NCBI GenBank assembly: GCA_003427395.1
Contig: BFEA01000676.1
Coordinates: 402,434-432,441 of the forward strand
Direction of reading: 5' to 3'
From: Chara braunii
Lineage: Eukaryota; Streptophyta; Charophyceae; Charales; Characeae
Length of the DNA stretch: 30,008 nucleotides
The position numbers and the translations under genes were made by a program. Under the pieces are notes generated by a model. That model saw only the letters and a program-made list of their open reading frames with translations, was not told where the DNA came from and searched no databases. This document shows, piece by piece, positions 11,130 to 21,339 of the stretch (position 1 is the stretch's first letter; each line of letters begins with the position of its first letter).

Positions 11130-14100
11130 CTAAACGGGCACGTCGCACGGACCGGAAAGACAGCCGTCCCCCAGGGCCACAAGCGCTTTCTCGCAAACGG
11201 ATGTCGGTATTGTTAGGCATGTCATGAATTTGCTCTCATCTGTCCCTTTGCGAAAATGTCTTCTCCAGGAATAAGCCATGGTTTCGGCGCGTTGCCATTG
11301 TTCCTCGTCCGAAGTGGAAAGTTTCCACCTCTTCGTTCAAGCGCCAAAGTACCTTTCGTGAAGATCGGACGAGTGACCTGTAGGCACCCACCACTGTATA
11401 CATAAATAACCGAAATGAGGTGAGGAACGTTCGTCCACAACCTCAGACTGTGCTCTGCCAACCCAAAATGGGACACCCTGAGACAGTTCCTCATCAGGCG
11501 ACCTAACAATCAGAAAATCACCTTTGTTTATATGGCGCCGAGGGTCGAAGTCCACTTTTGGACGGCCCGCCCTCGGTCCTACATATATCAGCGAAGCATC
11601 TGGCGAAGGAGGGTCGGTTTCGTGAACTTCCTCCACAGTTTCGATTGATTGTGGCCTGAAGGTGTGATGGTAGATCTTGGGCTCGTCTTCCCCGAGGACA
11701 TCCTCTTCCTCACCCTCTTCCGTCTCCTTCTTCTTTTGCCTTTGGATCATATCGTCCGCCTCGACGAAGATGGCTTTCCAGTAAGACAAAGCATCCTCCC
11801 GCTTGTCGACCTCCTCGTTCCTATATGTCTGCCACATGTGTCTATGTTGTTCTAGGACGTCCATAAATTTTTGGACACTGTCACGAGCCATCCGAAAATC
11901 CTCTTTAACGACACGGGGAATAACACATGGCTGTGGAGGTGACGTAGGGCCTGCATACTGCCTATCGACAACCGGGAACCAGTGAACTGGTTTGCCTTTC
12001 GACATTTATTCTGCATCGGTACAGTACGTCTTGTACACCATGACGGGACCGCCATCACACATGAAGAATTTGAAGAGATGCGGTTTCGACACGCCGACGA
12101 TGCTTTTGTCGACGTATCGATCCACTACCCAGCGCCAATCGGCAATGTGATCAAGCTCAATGCACTTCGGCGGTATCTTGTGCGACGACTCGATAAGTGA
12201 GAACAACTGCTTCATGGTGTAAGCGTCGTTGTCCTTCAGTTTTTTCGAGAAAACACTAAAAGTCGCGTCTATGTCGGTATGTGTGTGGCCAACGAGCATG
12301 AACCCCACTTCGACATCTTCGAAAATCCCGAATTTCACCAGAAGAGAGGCTAAACACATACGGTATTAGTTTTTGTTTTCCCTCCAGCAATTGTCCGCCT
12401 GGATTCGGAGGTGGCGTGCCCATTTCTGTCCCGACGCCTGCAACTCACATAGAGTCCGCATAATGCACGTCATGGTGTCATCGGGACCGTGCGCATAGAA
12501 AGGCGAATACGTGTAAACATAAATGGACGGTTTCCTGCCGTGAGCTACAACCGCGGTCAGGTTCGTTTTCATCATCATGTCGTGTCGATGATCCTTGGAG
12601 TAATTATACATGCCGATGTAAGGAATGGTTGTCTTTTTCTGATCCATTCCATCCACTATAAGNNAGAGGTATTCCGCGGGGTTCAAAATGGAACGAAGTT
12701 TCCAGTCAGCGTAATCCACACGGTGAGCGACCTGATCTAGTTGGTGTTTGCAGTTCTTTTCATCGAAATCTCTACGGTCACGAAGGCGAAGGGCGTTATC
12801 TCTGGCCTGTCTAGGGAAGACGCACTCGCCATACTTTGTGAATGAGTTGGACTTGGCAAGGTCAGCATGCCACAAGTACTTCCTCCATATGGACTAGAAG
12901 ACTTGCCCCGAAACGACGGTCTGACCCGCCACTTCCAAGTCCGCCTTGATGGACTCGTATACAAGGAGCTTCGTGAAATAAGCAGGGAGCCTAACTTTAG
13001 GTCTCTGTGAGGTCCCCCTCACAACCATTTCGTTAGGCATAGCATCTCCATGTTCTTCCGCGAACCTCTTCACACGAGCCAGCATGCTTACATACTCCGG
13101 TCTCGGGTTCAACAATCCCCATCTACCATGTCGTCCACGGACGACCCCATCTGATTTGTACTTGCTATAACGACGAAATGTGTTTCGACATATCCCTATT
13201 ATTTTGCACCAACCGGCGATGCACACACGGCGTTTGCACTGCACTGGTTGGACTCTTTCAAGACCACCGTCGAGGATAGTGAAATTGTTGAGGGTTTGCA
13301 TCCACCACTCGATCCTCCTTTCGAGGGACATATCGTAATAGGCTTCGCACACCGGTTTGATATCGTCAATGGCCAAGACCCGAAGACACTTGTTCTAACA
13401 ACATTTGTGCGTCGGGACGAGCGCAATGTTAGTTTCATTCAATCGACTTTTAGCCCTCTTCGAATGTTCTGACCTTCTAACCGGCTTAATTTTTCGATTA
13501 TATCTTCTCATTTCTTCAGGTAGGGGATAAGACAAAACCTGAAGGACTACTTTGGGAGTTCCAGGGTGACTTTTGGTCGGGGACCTATACGTTGCACCTA
13601 GGAATTTTGATTTGTCCGTGGGAGCGGTTCTCCGCAAATCAGATTAGGAGGATTCCGATGAACTGTAGAAATCTGTGTCTACAAAACCACTCTGCCAATT
13701 TTCCATTGCACCCGTGGATGTCATCGACGGAGAGCCAATTTTTCCGGCTTCACATGCAATTCTCTTACCTATCTTGGCACTTTCACACGCATGTACCGTT
13801 GTCTGTTCCCTATCAGACCCGTTTCTACCAAATGCACCGCACTGTTCCTGATCAGATCCGTTTCTATCAGGTGTACCGCAGAAGTCTGTATCCACCAACG
13901 ACCAACTGTAGTCAAATGCTAGGGGTTGGGTAACTTCAATGCTTTCAGACAGTCTACCCGCTGTCCGCACGAGATCTGATCCAGTCATTTCGGACACACC
14001 ACAAAAATCTGTGTCCACAAACATCCATCCACCGGGAAACGTCTCGACATCCCGAATACCCTCACTATCGGGGATTAGCGCTGTTGATACGCGCTGACCG

Positions 14101-14180
14101 TCGGGAACGTCGGTAAAGCGAACAAAACGACGCCGACCGGACATCGTAGACGAGCCTGAACGATTCGTCGGGGTCAACAT
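11130..14180 (-). pseudogene. DUF7869-like (GHTH...DID) transposase-like protein with six in-frame stops
   Basis: One frame runs about 1016 codons from the ATG at 14180 to the TAG at 11130. It has stops at 13644 (TAA), 13395 (TAG), 12894 (TAG), 12366 (TAA), 12006 (TAA) and 11337 (TGA) but no frameshift. The N-terminus (14180-13650) holds a repeat of VDTDFCG/VDTDFY with NGSD. Around 13200 a helix-turn-helix-like CRNTFRRYSKY occurs. The core has acidic motifs VDGMDQKK (about 12653), QADNCWRENKN (about 12395) and VGHTHTDIDATFS (about 12290), typical of a widespread transposon-encoded family presumed to have an RNase H/DDE-like fold. An acidic/basic linker (about 11700) precedes a GDFLIVRS...PFWVGRA...WWVP domain and a TMAYSW ending. 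Two Ns at 12663-12664 affect one or two residues. The stops could be partly skipped introns, but no clear splice sites are seen. Likely role when intact: mobilisation of the element. Confidence 0.72.
12663..12664. other. Two undetermined bases
   Basis: NN inside the transposase-like gene, just before the first acidic motif. The frame continues across it unchanged. Confidence 0.99.
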
Positions 14181-14640
14181 CGAGAACTCCTTTTCAAACC
14201 GCAATGTCGATCAGAGGGAGCTTCTGGGCTGCTGTCACAAGAACTACGTTCTCGAACATTGTCTTCTCCGTGTTGCCATAACGGTGGCGTTGGCGTGACA
14301 CAGTGGACGGATTGGACACCCATTTGAAGAGACGATTCACACGAAAACTGTACAACAAAAGAATCACGTCAACGTATGACGAGGTCAGGGAAATAAACAA
14401 GAGGGAGTAAACTCGCATTTCTAATATTTATCACAAAACAGTGGAACAACAACATTTGAATCCATATCGTTTTGTCGGACCTTGATTTGAAGTTCAAGTG
14501 GTATCTCAAGTCCAAGTCCTCTCCCACTCGTTCAATGTGCAAGTGGTTTGGATATGTCCGAGTAAACTCGCACTTTTTCAGGCGAGAGTACAAATGCAAG
14601 CTGATTCGGACTTATTCACCGTATAGTAAGAAATTAGGTT
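14181..14640. promoter_or_regulatory. Upstream region of the transposase-like gene with palindromic boxes
   Basis: A box half-site is at 14403-14420 (GAGTAAACTCGCATTT), a box at 14553-14574 (ATGTCCGA, GTAAAC, TCGCACTT) and a degenerate one at about 14600. The clustering before the start of the largest left-arm gene is suggestive of promoter function. No TATA box was found. No coding sequence is supported. Confidence 0.4.
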
Positions 14641-14652
14641 CCTGGTTGGAAT

Positions 14653-15205
14653 AATCGCGAATACATTCGCACTTACAACGAGCATTTCGATTTCGAAACT
14701 GAGGATGTAAGTGCGAGTCAATTCGGTCTTATCCACTAAACAACAAGAAATTTAGGAGCGTGGTTAGTTCAAGTGCCAATAAATTCGCACTTCAAACGAG
14801 CATTTCAATTACGCCGTGCAATAAGAAATTACCTTCGTGGTTGGTTCAGTGACGAGTTAACTCACAAATAGAAAATGACTTCATTTTTTTTGGCCGACAA
14901 GAGACGTGGCTTTACTGCTCGAGTGCTTCGATTTCGAGACTGTGAGTACAAGTGCGAGTTAATTCTGACTTATCGACTAAAGAGTATCAAATTTAGGGGG
15001 ATTGTTGGTTGAAGAGCGAATAAATTTGCACTTGCAAATGAGCATTTCCATTACGGAACTGGGGGTACAAGTGCGAGTTAATTCTGACTTATCGACTAAA
15101 CAGTAACAAATTTGGGGGCCTTGTTGGTTCAAGAGCGAATAAATTCGCACTTGCAAACGAGCATTTCCATTACGAAACTGTGGGTACAAGTGCGAGTTGT
15201 TTTCG
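14653..15205. repeat. About 119-bp tandem array carrying two palindromic boxes per unit
   Basis: Units align at about 14709, 14828 (degenerate), 14950, 15069 and 15188. Each contains AAGTGCGAGTTAATTCTGAC, then a TTGGTTCAAGAGCGAATAAA-type half, then ACGAGCATTTCCATTACGAA. Good boxes lie at 14653-14674, 14709-14730, 14950-14971, 15012-15033, 15069-15090 and 15131-15152. The array lies in the central region between the two divergent gene groups. It is not a CRISPR array, because the whole unit repeats and there are no unique spacers. Confidence 0.82.
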
Positions 15206-15239
15206 GCTTGTTCTGCGTGTAGTACGAACCACATATCGT

Positions 15240-16785
15240 CGCAAGAGAGAAATGGGGAAAGATGGCGTAGTATTTTTTAAGATGGAGAAAGATTGTGAAG
15301 CGATGGGCGATGAAAATAAATGGAGAGAGATCGCACACCGATTGAGAGAGATGGCGCACCAAGAGAGATGGATGGAGTTACAGTCTTCCCCCAAATACAA
15401 CGTCCGGTCATTACAGCTGAATTCGGGGCATCTTTCTGTCTAAAGAGAACTATAATGAACGTGCGTTGTATATTCCGGTGAAAAAGGTAGATGGCGCAGG
15501 AAGGGAAAGAGATCGCGAACTGATTGAGAGAGATGCCACAGCGAGGGAGAGAGATTGCGCACCGATGGAGAAAGATTGCGCGGCAATAGAGATAGCAGGC
15601 GCAACGATGGTTAGCAATGGCACTGCAATAGTGAAAGAATGCGCAACGAAGGAGAGAGAAGGACATAGATAGCGTGGCGATGGAGATAGATTGGGAAAAA
15701 TAGCGCAGCGATGGAGATAGATGAAGAAAGGTCGGGAGAGATCGCGCACCGGTGGAGAGAGATGGAGAGAGGACGCACAACAATGGTTAGCGATGCCGCA
15801 CCGATGGAGAGAGCAGGCACAACGATGGTTAGCGATGGCGCACCGGTGGAGAGAGTTGGCGCAGCGATGACCAAGATTAGTTATTGCACAACATCAGTTC
15901 CATTATCAAAGTCACATCACTTGTTGAGCCTTCGTTAAGCATACCTGTCACTTGTTTCATGGGATTCCATAGTGACGGGCGTCTGCACCGATGGCGGTCT
16001 GAAACAACAATACGATGGCAATGGCGGGATCGCTCAGGAGCGATGGAGAGCATCTGGCGCAGGGATGGAGGTTGCCCGGTGGTCGAGAGAGATCGCGCAG
16101 TGATGGAGAGTGATCACTCAACGATGGAGGGAGATCGCGCGGCGATGGAGAGAGATCGCGCAGGAGCGATGAAGAGAAATCACGCAGCGATGGAGAAGAG
16201 ATCGCGAAGGCCCGAAGGTGCCCAACGAATCAGCGATAGCGATGGCCAGTGCTGCGATGGGATAACACTGGCCAGGGCTTCGATAGCGATGGCCAACGCT
16301 GCGGCGGAGAGCGATTGCGCACCAATGGAGAGAGATGGCGTAACGATGAGAAAGATGGCGCAGCGATGGAACGGGTTACAATGGTCATCGCTGTGATGGC
16401 AGCGATAGCGATTGTCAACGTTGCGATGGCCAGGCGAGCGAGACGGGTGCGATAGGGGATGGCCAACAATGCGGTGGAGAGCGATGGCAAGTGGAGTGGA
16501 GAGACATGGAGTATCGATGAGAAAGATGGCGCAGCGATGGAACCCATTACAATGGTCAGCGCTGCGATGGCAGCGATAACGATGGCCAGCGCTACGATGA
16601 GAGCGATAGCGACGGGGGAAATGGCTTTGCGTCGCGATAGGGGATATAGTAGCTTTGCGTTGCGATGGGGGATATAGCTTTGCGTCGCGATGGTAGGGCG
16701 AGCGCGACAGCTGCGATGGGTGATATAGCTTTGCGTCGTGATGGCGATGAGCTAAGCGCATCGATGGCGATGGTGCATGGCAAGC
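15240..16785. repeat. Degenerate GATGGAGAGAGATCGCGCA minisatellite array
   Basis: About 1.5 kb is built from variants of GCGATGGAGAGAGATCGCGCA, about 21 bp. The best order is at 16050-16210, and the rest is degenerate with variants such as GCGATGGTTAGCGATGGCGC and AGCGATAGCGATGGCCAG. Because 21 is divisible by three, long repetitive open frames arise on both strands. They share no other protein features, and I do not call them genes. Confidence 0.85.
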
Positions 16786-17300
16786 ATTGGAATGGATTGA
16801 GGACTTCGTATATCCAACACCGTTGACATTTGCAAAATATCCCAATGACTGCGACACCGAAACTTATACATTTTCGGAGTTTTTGACCTCAGCGCACAAC
16901 GAATCGCCGCACCTCGGCGCACAATGAACCGTCGCCTGGCCTCGGCGCGCCACGAACCGCCTCGCCGGATTCCTGTGCCTGACCTTGTGCGTCGGATCAT
17001 GCCGATCGACGGTCCAGACTACAACTGCGAAAATGACCTTACCTGCCCCTTGTTTTCTGGAACTGTCATATCATTGCACGCCAGAGTTGACGAAGATTTA
17101 AGGGCCTCTGGCATGTCAGTGGCTCCATTCATCTGCGCTGGTCAAAATTGTTGATCGACGGCCGACAATTTATGGTACCTCTAACCTTTCGAGGCCCAAG
17201 CTGCCCTTACCCGTCTATAGGGTCTGGCATCTTATGGGCCCAGGCGTGCGATATGCGAATCGATACGGCCCCACCTTGATCCCGACGCGATGCCTGGTTC
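16786..17300 (+). other. Central region, possible short ORF of 76 codons
   Basis: Three imperfect 32-bp repeats of CCTCGGCGCACAATGAACCG-type sequence occur at 16890-16970. An ATG at 16924 opens a 76-codon frame to 17154 that contains two cysteine pairs. It has no homologue that I recognise and begins inside a repeat, so it is only weakly supported. Confidence 0.25.
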
Positions 17301-17307
17301 AGGAAAG

Positions 17308-17316
17308 TATAAAAGG
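17308..17316 (+). promoter_or_regulatory. Candidate TATA box for the right-arm genes
   Basis: TATAAAAGG is a strong match to the plant TATA consensus on the strand and side expected for transcription of the right arm. The nearest large coding sequence starts about 1.5 kb downstream, so a long leader or intron would be needed. The link is inference. Confidence 0.4.
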
Positions 17317-18098
17317 CGTTGCCGCCCTCATGTTATCCCTTTTGTTGCCGCTCCACAAGTCAAGTCACGCTATCGCTTCCGCGCGCGTTCTGATATTTTG
17401 TCTTCAGCCCCCACCTCCTTCCGCCATAGCCCGTTCGCTCTTCGCTCTTCGCTCCGTCCACAGTTGCCGCATCGTGTTCGCTTCGCTCTCTGTAGCTCGC
17501 TCTTCGTGGCTAGATTTCTATTCGCCATAGCCGGTTTGCTCTTCCTACCTCGATATCCCTCCACCATAGCTGGTTCGGTGGTCGTCCGACGTTGGTCGCT
17601 CGCTTTACGCACGACAAAGGTAACATTCTGTAACTTCGGTTGTCATATTCTGTGTCCTATGTACGAACAGATTCCCAGATGCCCTGTTTGTACCTGCAGG
17701 ATATAACGCCGCAGTTGCCGCATGTGGAACCCCGAATCAATTCCCGTTTTGTTGTTCGCCAGCGGACGTGTTCTGATGTCTTTTCTCCGCCCTCCACCTC
17801 CGTCCGCCATAGCCGATTCGCGTTTCGTAGCTCGATTACCTTTCGCCATAGCCATGGTAACGTTTGTATAAAGTTGCTCGATTCCTGCAACTTATAGTCG
17901 TCACTGCACATGGCGAACCCCGAATCAATACCCAGTTTTTGTTGAACACCGAATCAATTCCTGATTTTCGCTCACCTGTCCCTTGTAAGGTCGCCGACCT
18001 AACATATATATATACATATATACACATATATATATAAATATAACCGAATCAATTCACAGTTTTGTTCATCCATCCCAGCGAGGTCGGAAGTGATCCAC
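17317..18098. other. Central non-coding region, pyrimidine-rich repeats
   Basis: Two related segments with CTCC..CCGCCATAGCC, TCGCTCTTCGCTC and CAGTTGCCGCAT occur at about 17390-17480 and 17700-17850. An AT-rich run of TATATA-type sequence lies at 18003-18040. Degenerate boxes (CCGAATCAATTCCCGTTTTG) are at about 17733, 17945 and 18041. Open frames are short and repeat-derived. Confidence 0.5.
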
Positions 18099-18847
18099 AA
18101 CTGCGAGTCAGTTCGCAGTTTGCGACCTACACTGCTTGAGGAGTCACAACTGCGAGTTAGTTCGCACTTGTAGACACCCATGTCGTGTGTCTTTCAGGTC
18201 TTCATTTCCACGACTCCGAGTTAGTTCGCACTTTCCCCAAGATAAGCCGCCTTTTGTTAAACGTGACTTTCGCGTTTCTAGGACTGCGGGTTGTAATTGT
18301 TGTCTTGTCTCCAGAACTGCGAGTTAGTTCGCACTTGTCGATACCCTTCGCACTTGTCGATAAACCACATCTCACTCGTTTCGAGGGCAGCGAGTCGGGT
18401 CGCAATCTTTCCGAAGAGTTGTTGTCTTCCCTCCGAACTCACTCTGCCAGAGGAGTGTTGTCTTTCCTCAACTTTACCCAATTGTTTTAACTTCGTTTGC
18501 ATTTCAAACACCAATCTCGTGCGTCGGTTTTCTTCTCCCCATAACTGCGAGTCGGTTCCCGCTTGTCTATATCCATGCGGTACTTTTTGTAGACGACTTC
18601 ATTCCCAGAACTCCGAGTTAGTTCGCACTTTCCTGAAGATAAATCACCTCTTCCTCGATTAGAGGACAGCGAGTTCGTTCGCACTCTTTCCGTGGAGCTG
18701 TTGTCTTCCCTCCGAACTCACTCTGCTAGAGGACTGTTGTCTTTCCTCTCCCTTATCCAATTGTTGTGACTTCGTGTGCATTTCAAACACCCATCTCTTA
18801 CGTCCTTTTCGTCCTTCATTTCGTCAAGTCCGAGTTAGTTCGCACTT
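18099..18847. repeat. Tandem ~280-bp repeats with a dense cluster of palindromic boxes
   Basis: GTTGTCTTCCCTCCGAACTC recurs at 18421 and 18700, with AGAGGAGTGTTGTCTTTCCTC/AGAGGACTGTTGTCTTTCCTC (one base trimmed here) and GTGCATTTCAAACAC following in order. Boxes lie at 18099-18120 (perfect arms AACTGCGA/TCGCAGTT), 18148-18169, 18212-18233, 18315-18336, 18543-18564, 18609-18630 and 18826-18847, with an extra copy near 18670. This is the densest box cluster and lies directly upstream of the ParB/methyltransferase gene. Confidence 0.8.
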
Positions 18848-18864
18848 TGCTTCTGTAGTGTTAG

Positions 18865-19490
18865 AAAAACCTCGTTGCTTTCCTCCCGGTCATCCGATTT
18901 GGTCTGAGGTTGGACGTATTAGTCAACGGGTGGGAGTACAATGGCGTCCGCAAAGAACAGATCCACAAGCGCCGGGCCGTCTGCCCCCGGGGAGGGACGA
19001 CCTCTTCAGCAATCTACTACTTAGTAGCAAGGGAAGCATAATGGTTTTTGGACTTTGTTGTTCATGGGAACCTTGTTGGGCCAGTTGTTTTCATGCGACC
19101 CATTTGCGTTCCAGGCGCTGAGGGAGCGACCGACGTTATTCCTGTCAGTACCATCGTCTCGTGCGGCAAGATTCCTGGAGGTATGCTAAAACTGCACACT
19201 AACGTCTTCTACGACGAGTGCAGACTGCCTTTGAGAGGTGTTAAGGGTGTGATAGTGGCCATCAAGAGTTTCGCGGGGTACGGCTCGAGCATGACGCTGT
19301 GCCCTCACTTCAAAGGGCTTTACGATGGCTCCAGCAAGCGTTTTCCACCGGCAGTGCAATACCTCGATCTCGCGCTGAAGGTGCCGAAAGAACGTCCGGT
19401 TCTTCCGCGAGAATATGTTTTTCGGCTTCTGCCAGCCCATGAGGGGTCGTCCGGCTTGGCTCAAGAAACTCCTGAGACGCCAGTGGGCAT
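18865..19490 (+). pseudogene. N-terminal segment of the ParB/methyltransferase gene (unknown domain)
   Basis: The frame through GWEYNGVRKEQIHKRR, SSAIYYLVAREA, a TAA at 19039-19041, then WFLDFVVHGNLVGPVVFM, KGVIVAIKSFAGYGSSMT and EYVFRLLPAHEGSSG is clearly protein-like and runs to about 19490. I cannot assign a domain. The 27-codon ATG frame at 18941 is in another frame and is probably chance. Coding sense moves to the next frame between 19476 and 19503. Confidence 0.55.
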
Positions 19491-20953
19491 GGGAGTGCGA
19501 TTCACGACGCAGAGGGTCGGGGTAAGGGGCACGCGCACAAAATTCGCACGCAGGTCGGCCCGGATGCTACAGGGAACACATCAGACTTGCATTCTCCAGA
19601 TGCAGGGACTCTCCGGGTCAGTACTCCGAAAATCCTCAAGGTTTGTTGCCAGGGCGACATGTATTCGCTTCGAGATGAGAAAAGAAGAGAATCTGGCAGA
19701 TCGGGGCAAGAGGTTGGAGGGAATGACGCTGAAGGGATGGGTGATGTACGCGAAAGCTCTGGCGGGGAGCCGACTTCTTCGGAGAAAAAGCGCAAGCGAC
19801 ATAGGATGGTGCGAGAGGAGGTGGCAGAGGAAACCCGCCGCATGGAGAGGATGAAAAGACATTCGGAGCCGATGATGGACGGGGATGGAGGTGACGTCGG
19901 AGAACGTGCCTTGGGAAAGAGGGTGCCTGGGATGCATGGCGGACAAGAACATGGAGTCGAAAAAAGGCTGTCAAAGGAAGAGGGTGCGACGACAAGTAAG
20001 AAAGCGAGGAGGCCGGACGGTTTGACCATCCGCGAAGGACAAGCTATGGGTGGAGGAGATTCGGCTCATCCAGGCGCTGCCGCCGTGAGAGAGCCTTCGA
20101 AGAAATCCAAAAGGAAACTGGCAGCCGAAGAAGGCGATGGCCAGACGAAACCTCGGAGGAGGAAGACTACTGAGGTGGCAAGCGGTGGCGAACGGGTTGT
20201 CCGTAGGCAGTTCGACGAAGCGGCGGCGTTCTGGCTCGAATACGAGCGGAACGATGACGGTGAGATCGTGGAGAAGAAGCTCCCTGTGCAACTGGTCATC
20301 AACCCCAGGAAGGTCTGTGACATCCCGACTTGGGAAAGATATTACAACCACCGCAGTCTCAGTCACGATAGTGTGGAGGACATCAAGGAAGCGATGCTAA
20401 GGCAGTTCCGCGAGGAGAAGGGGAAGATCTGGACGAAGAACCCTTTGGTTCTGGCACCCATCTACAAGCCGGTGACGCGTAGGCCGGAGAAAGATGAGAG
20501 GGTTCACAAAGATGTCTTTAAGCCAGAGGACAAGGACAAGTACTTTTATTACCCTGTCCACGGACAACACACCATGGCTGCTGTGAAGGAGTTGGAGGGT
20601 GAGCCAATATTCGAATTGTAGAAGATGCACTCGTGGCCGGCGAGAGTAGTCTGGTTCTCCGAAGAGGAATTCGCGGGGTATTTGCAAGTCAGTCGCAAGG
20701 AGAACACGAGACACAAGATGTCTAAGCAGCGTGCGCAGAAGGCCGCGTTCCAGGACATGCGGGAGGCATGGGAGAACAATGGAAGGCCGGTGGCCATTCA
20801 CTGGAACCTTTCCGGCAAGGAGGCCGAAAAACAAACGTATTTCGAATTCCAAAAGCTGCTTTTGGGAAAGAGTCCGAACGACGCTCACTTTACGATGGCA
20901 AGCAAAGCGTCAACGCTCGCCGACAAGGAGCAAGTCGCTGCCATTGGCAACGC
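19491..20953 (+). pseudogene. ParB-like domain segment
   Basis: From about 19503 the frame reads HDAEGRGKGHAHK, then a long charged region with nuclear-signal-like clusters (EKKRKRHR, KKARR, KPRRRK). A compact domain follows from about 20280: KLPVQLVINPRKV, RSLSHDSVEDIKEAML, IWTKNPLVLAPI and YFYYPVHGQHTMAAVKEL. This order (strand, a helix with SVEDIK, a second strand, then a G-x-H/R-x2-A motif) matches the ParB/sulfiredoxin-like fold, in which HGQHTMAA replaces the usual GERR..A. TAG at 20619-20621 interrupts it, and HSWPARVVWFSEEEFAGYL continues in frame to the insertion point. In bacteria and phages, ParB-like domains are often joined to DNA methyltransferases, as here. Domain assignment rests on pattern only. 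Confidence 0.58.
20946..20953. repeat. Left target-site duplication of the inserted element
   Basis: GGCAACGC, repeated exactly at 21332-21339. It encodes Gly-Asn-Ala in the interrupted gene. Confidence 0.9.
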
Positions 20954-21331
20954 CTGCGTAGCACGGCGAACGTGTTTGCACCCCTCCATGTTCGCGCGAA
21001 CGTGTTCGCGCGTTCACGCGAACAGGTCGTGAACATGTTCGTGCAAACAGGTCGTGAACATTTTTTTTTTCGTAAAAAAAATAAAAATAAAAAAATTAAT
21101 CGGTTTTTGATTTTTAACTCATGATCGGCTGAGAATTTGAACATGACTCCAAGGCAAAAGTTGCTTGTTTTATTATTTTACATAACATATATGTTTTTCA
21201 GAATTTTTTGAGAACTTTTTTTTTCTTTTTTAATATTTTTTATCTTCGCGTTCGAAGGGTTTTGGGCGCTTGTTCGCGTTCGGGCGAACATGTTCGAGTT
21301 CTCCTCCGAACGCGAACACGGTGCTACGTAG
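20954..21331. mobile_element. 378-bp hAT-like non-autonomous element (MITE)
   Basis: The ends are CTGCGTAGCAC and, on the other strand, CTACGTAGCAC (10 of 11 identical), flanked by an exact 8-bp duplication GGCAACGC. An 8-bp target duplication with short inverted ends is characteristic of hAT elements. Both subterminal regions are dense in GTTCGCG/CGCGAAC-type motifs, and the middle is strongly A/T-rich with no coding sequence. Removing it joins the host reading frame, so this is a later insertion into an already organised gene. PIF/Harbinger (3-bp) and Mariner (TA) are excluded by the duplication length. Mutator (usually 9-bp) is less likely. Confidence 0.88.
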
Positions 21332-21339
21332 GGCAACGC
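21332..21339. repeat. Right target-site duplication
   Basis: GGCAACGC, second copy. Coding sequence resumes in frame directly after it (GNALRQWMPLM). Confidence 0.9.

Noticed and set aside
8382-14180. Alternative genetic code to explain many in-frame stops
   Set aside because: Stops align with different residues (Trp, Gln, Arg, Glu) and use all three stop codons, so no single reassignment fits.
14653-15205. CRISPR-like array
   Set aside because: Whole 119-bp units repeat, including the segments between boxes. There are no unique spacers and no cas genes, and the DNA is eukaryotic.
15240-16857. Repetitive open frames of 100-225 codons on both strands
   Set aside because: They arise from the 21-bp-type array and show no independent protein features.
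17234-17900. Arginine/serine/proline-rich ORFs in the centre
   Set aside because: They consist of pyrimidine-rich repeats and have no conserved motif.
18941-19024. 27-codon ATG frame (MASAKNRSTS) as the gene start
   Set aside because: The protein-like frame here is a different one (GWEYNGVRKEQ), and the short frame ends at once.
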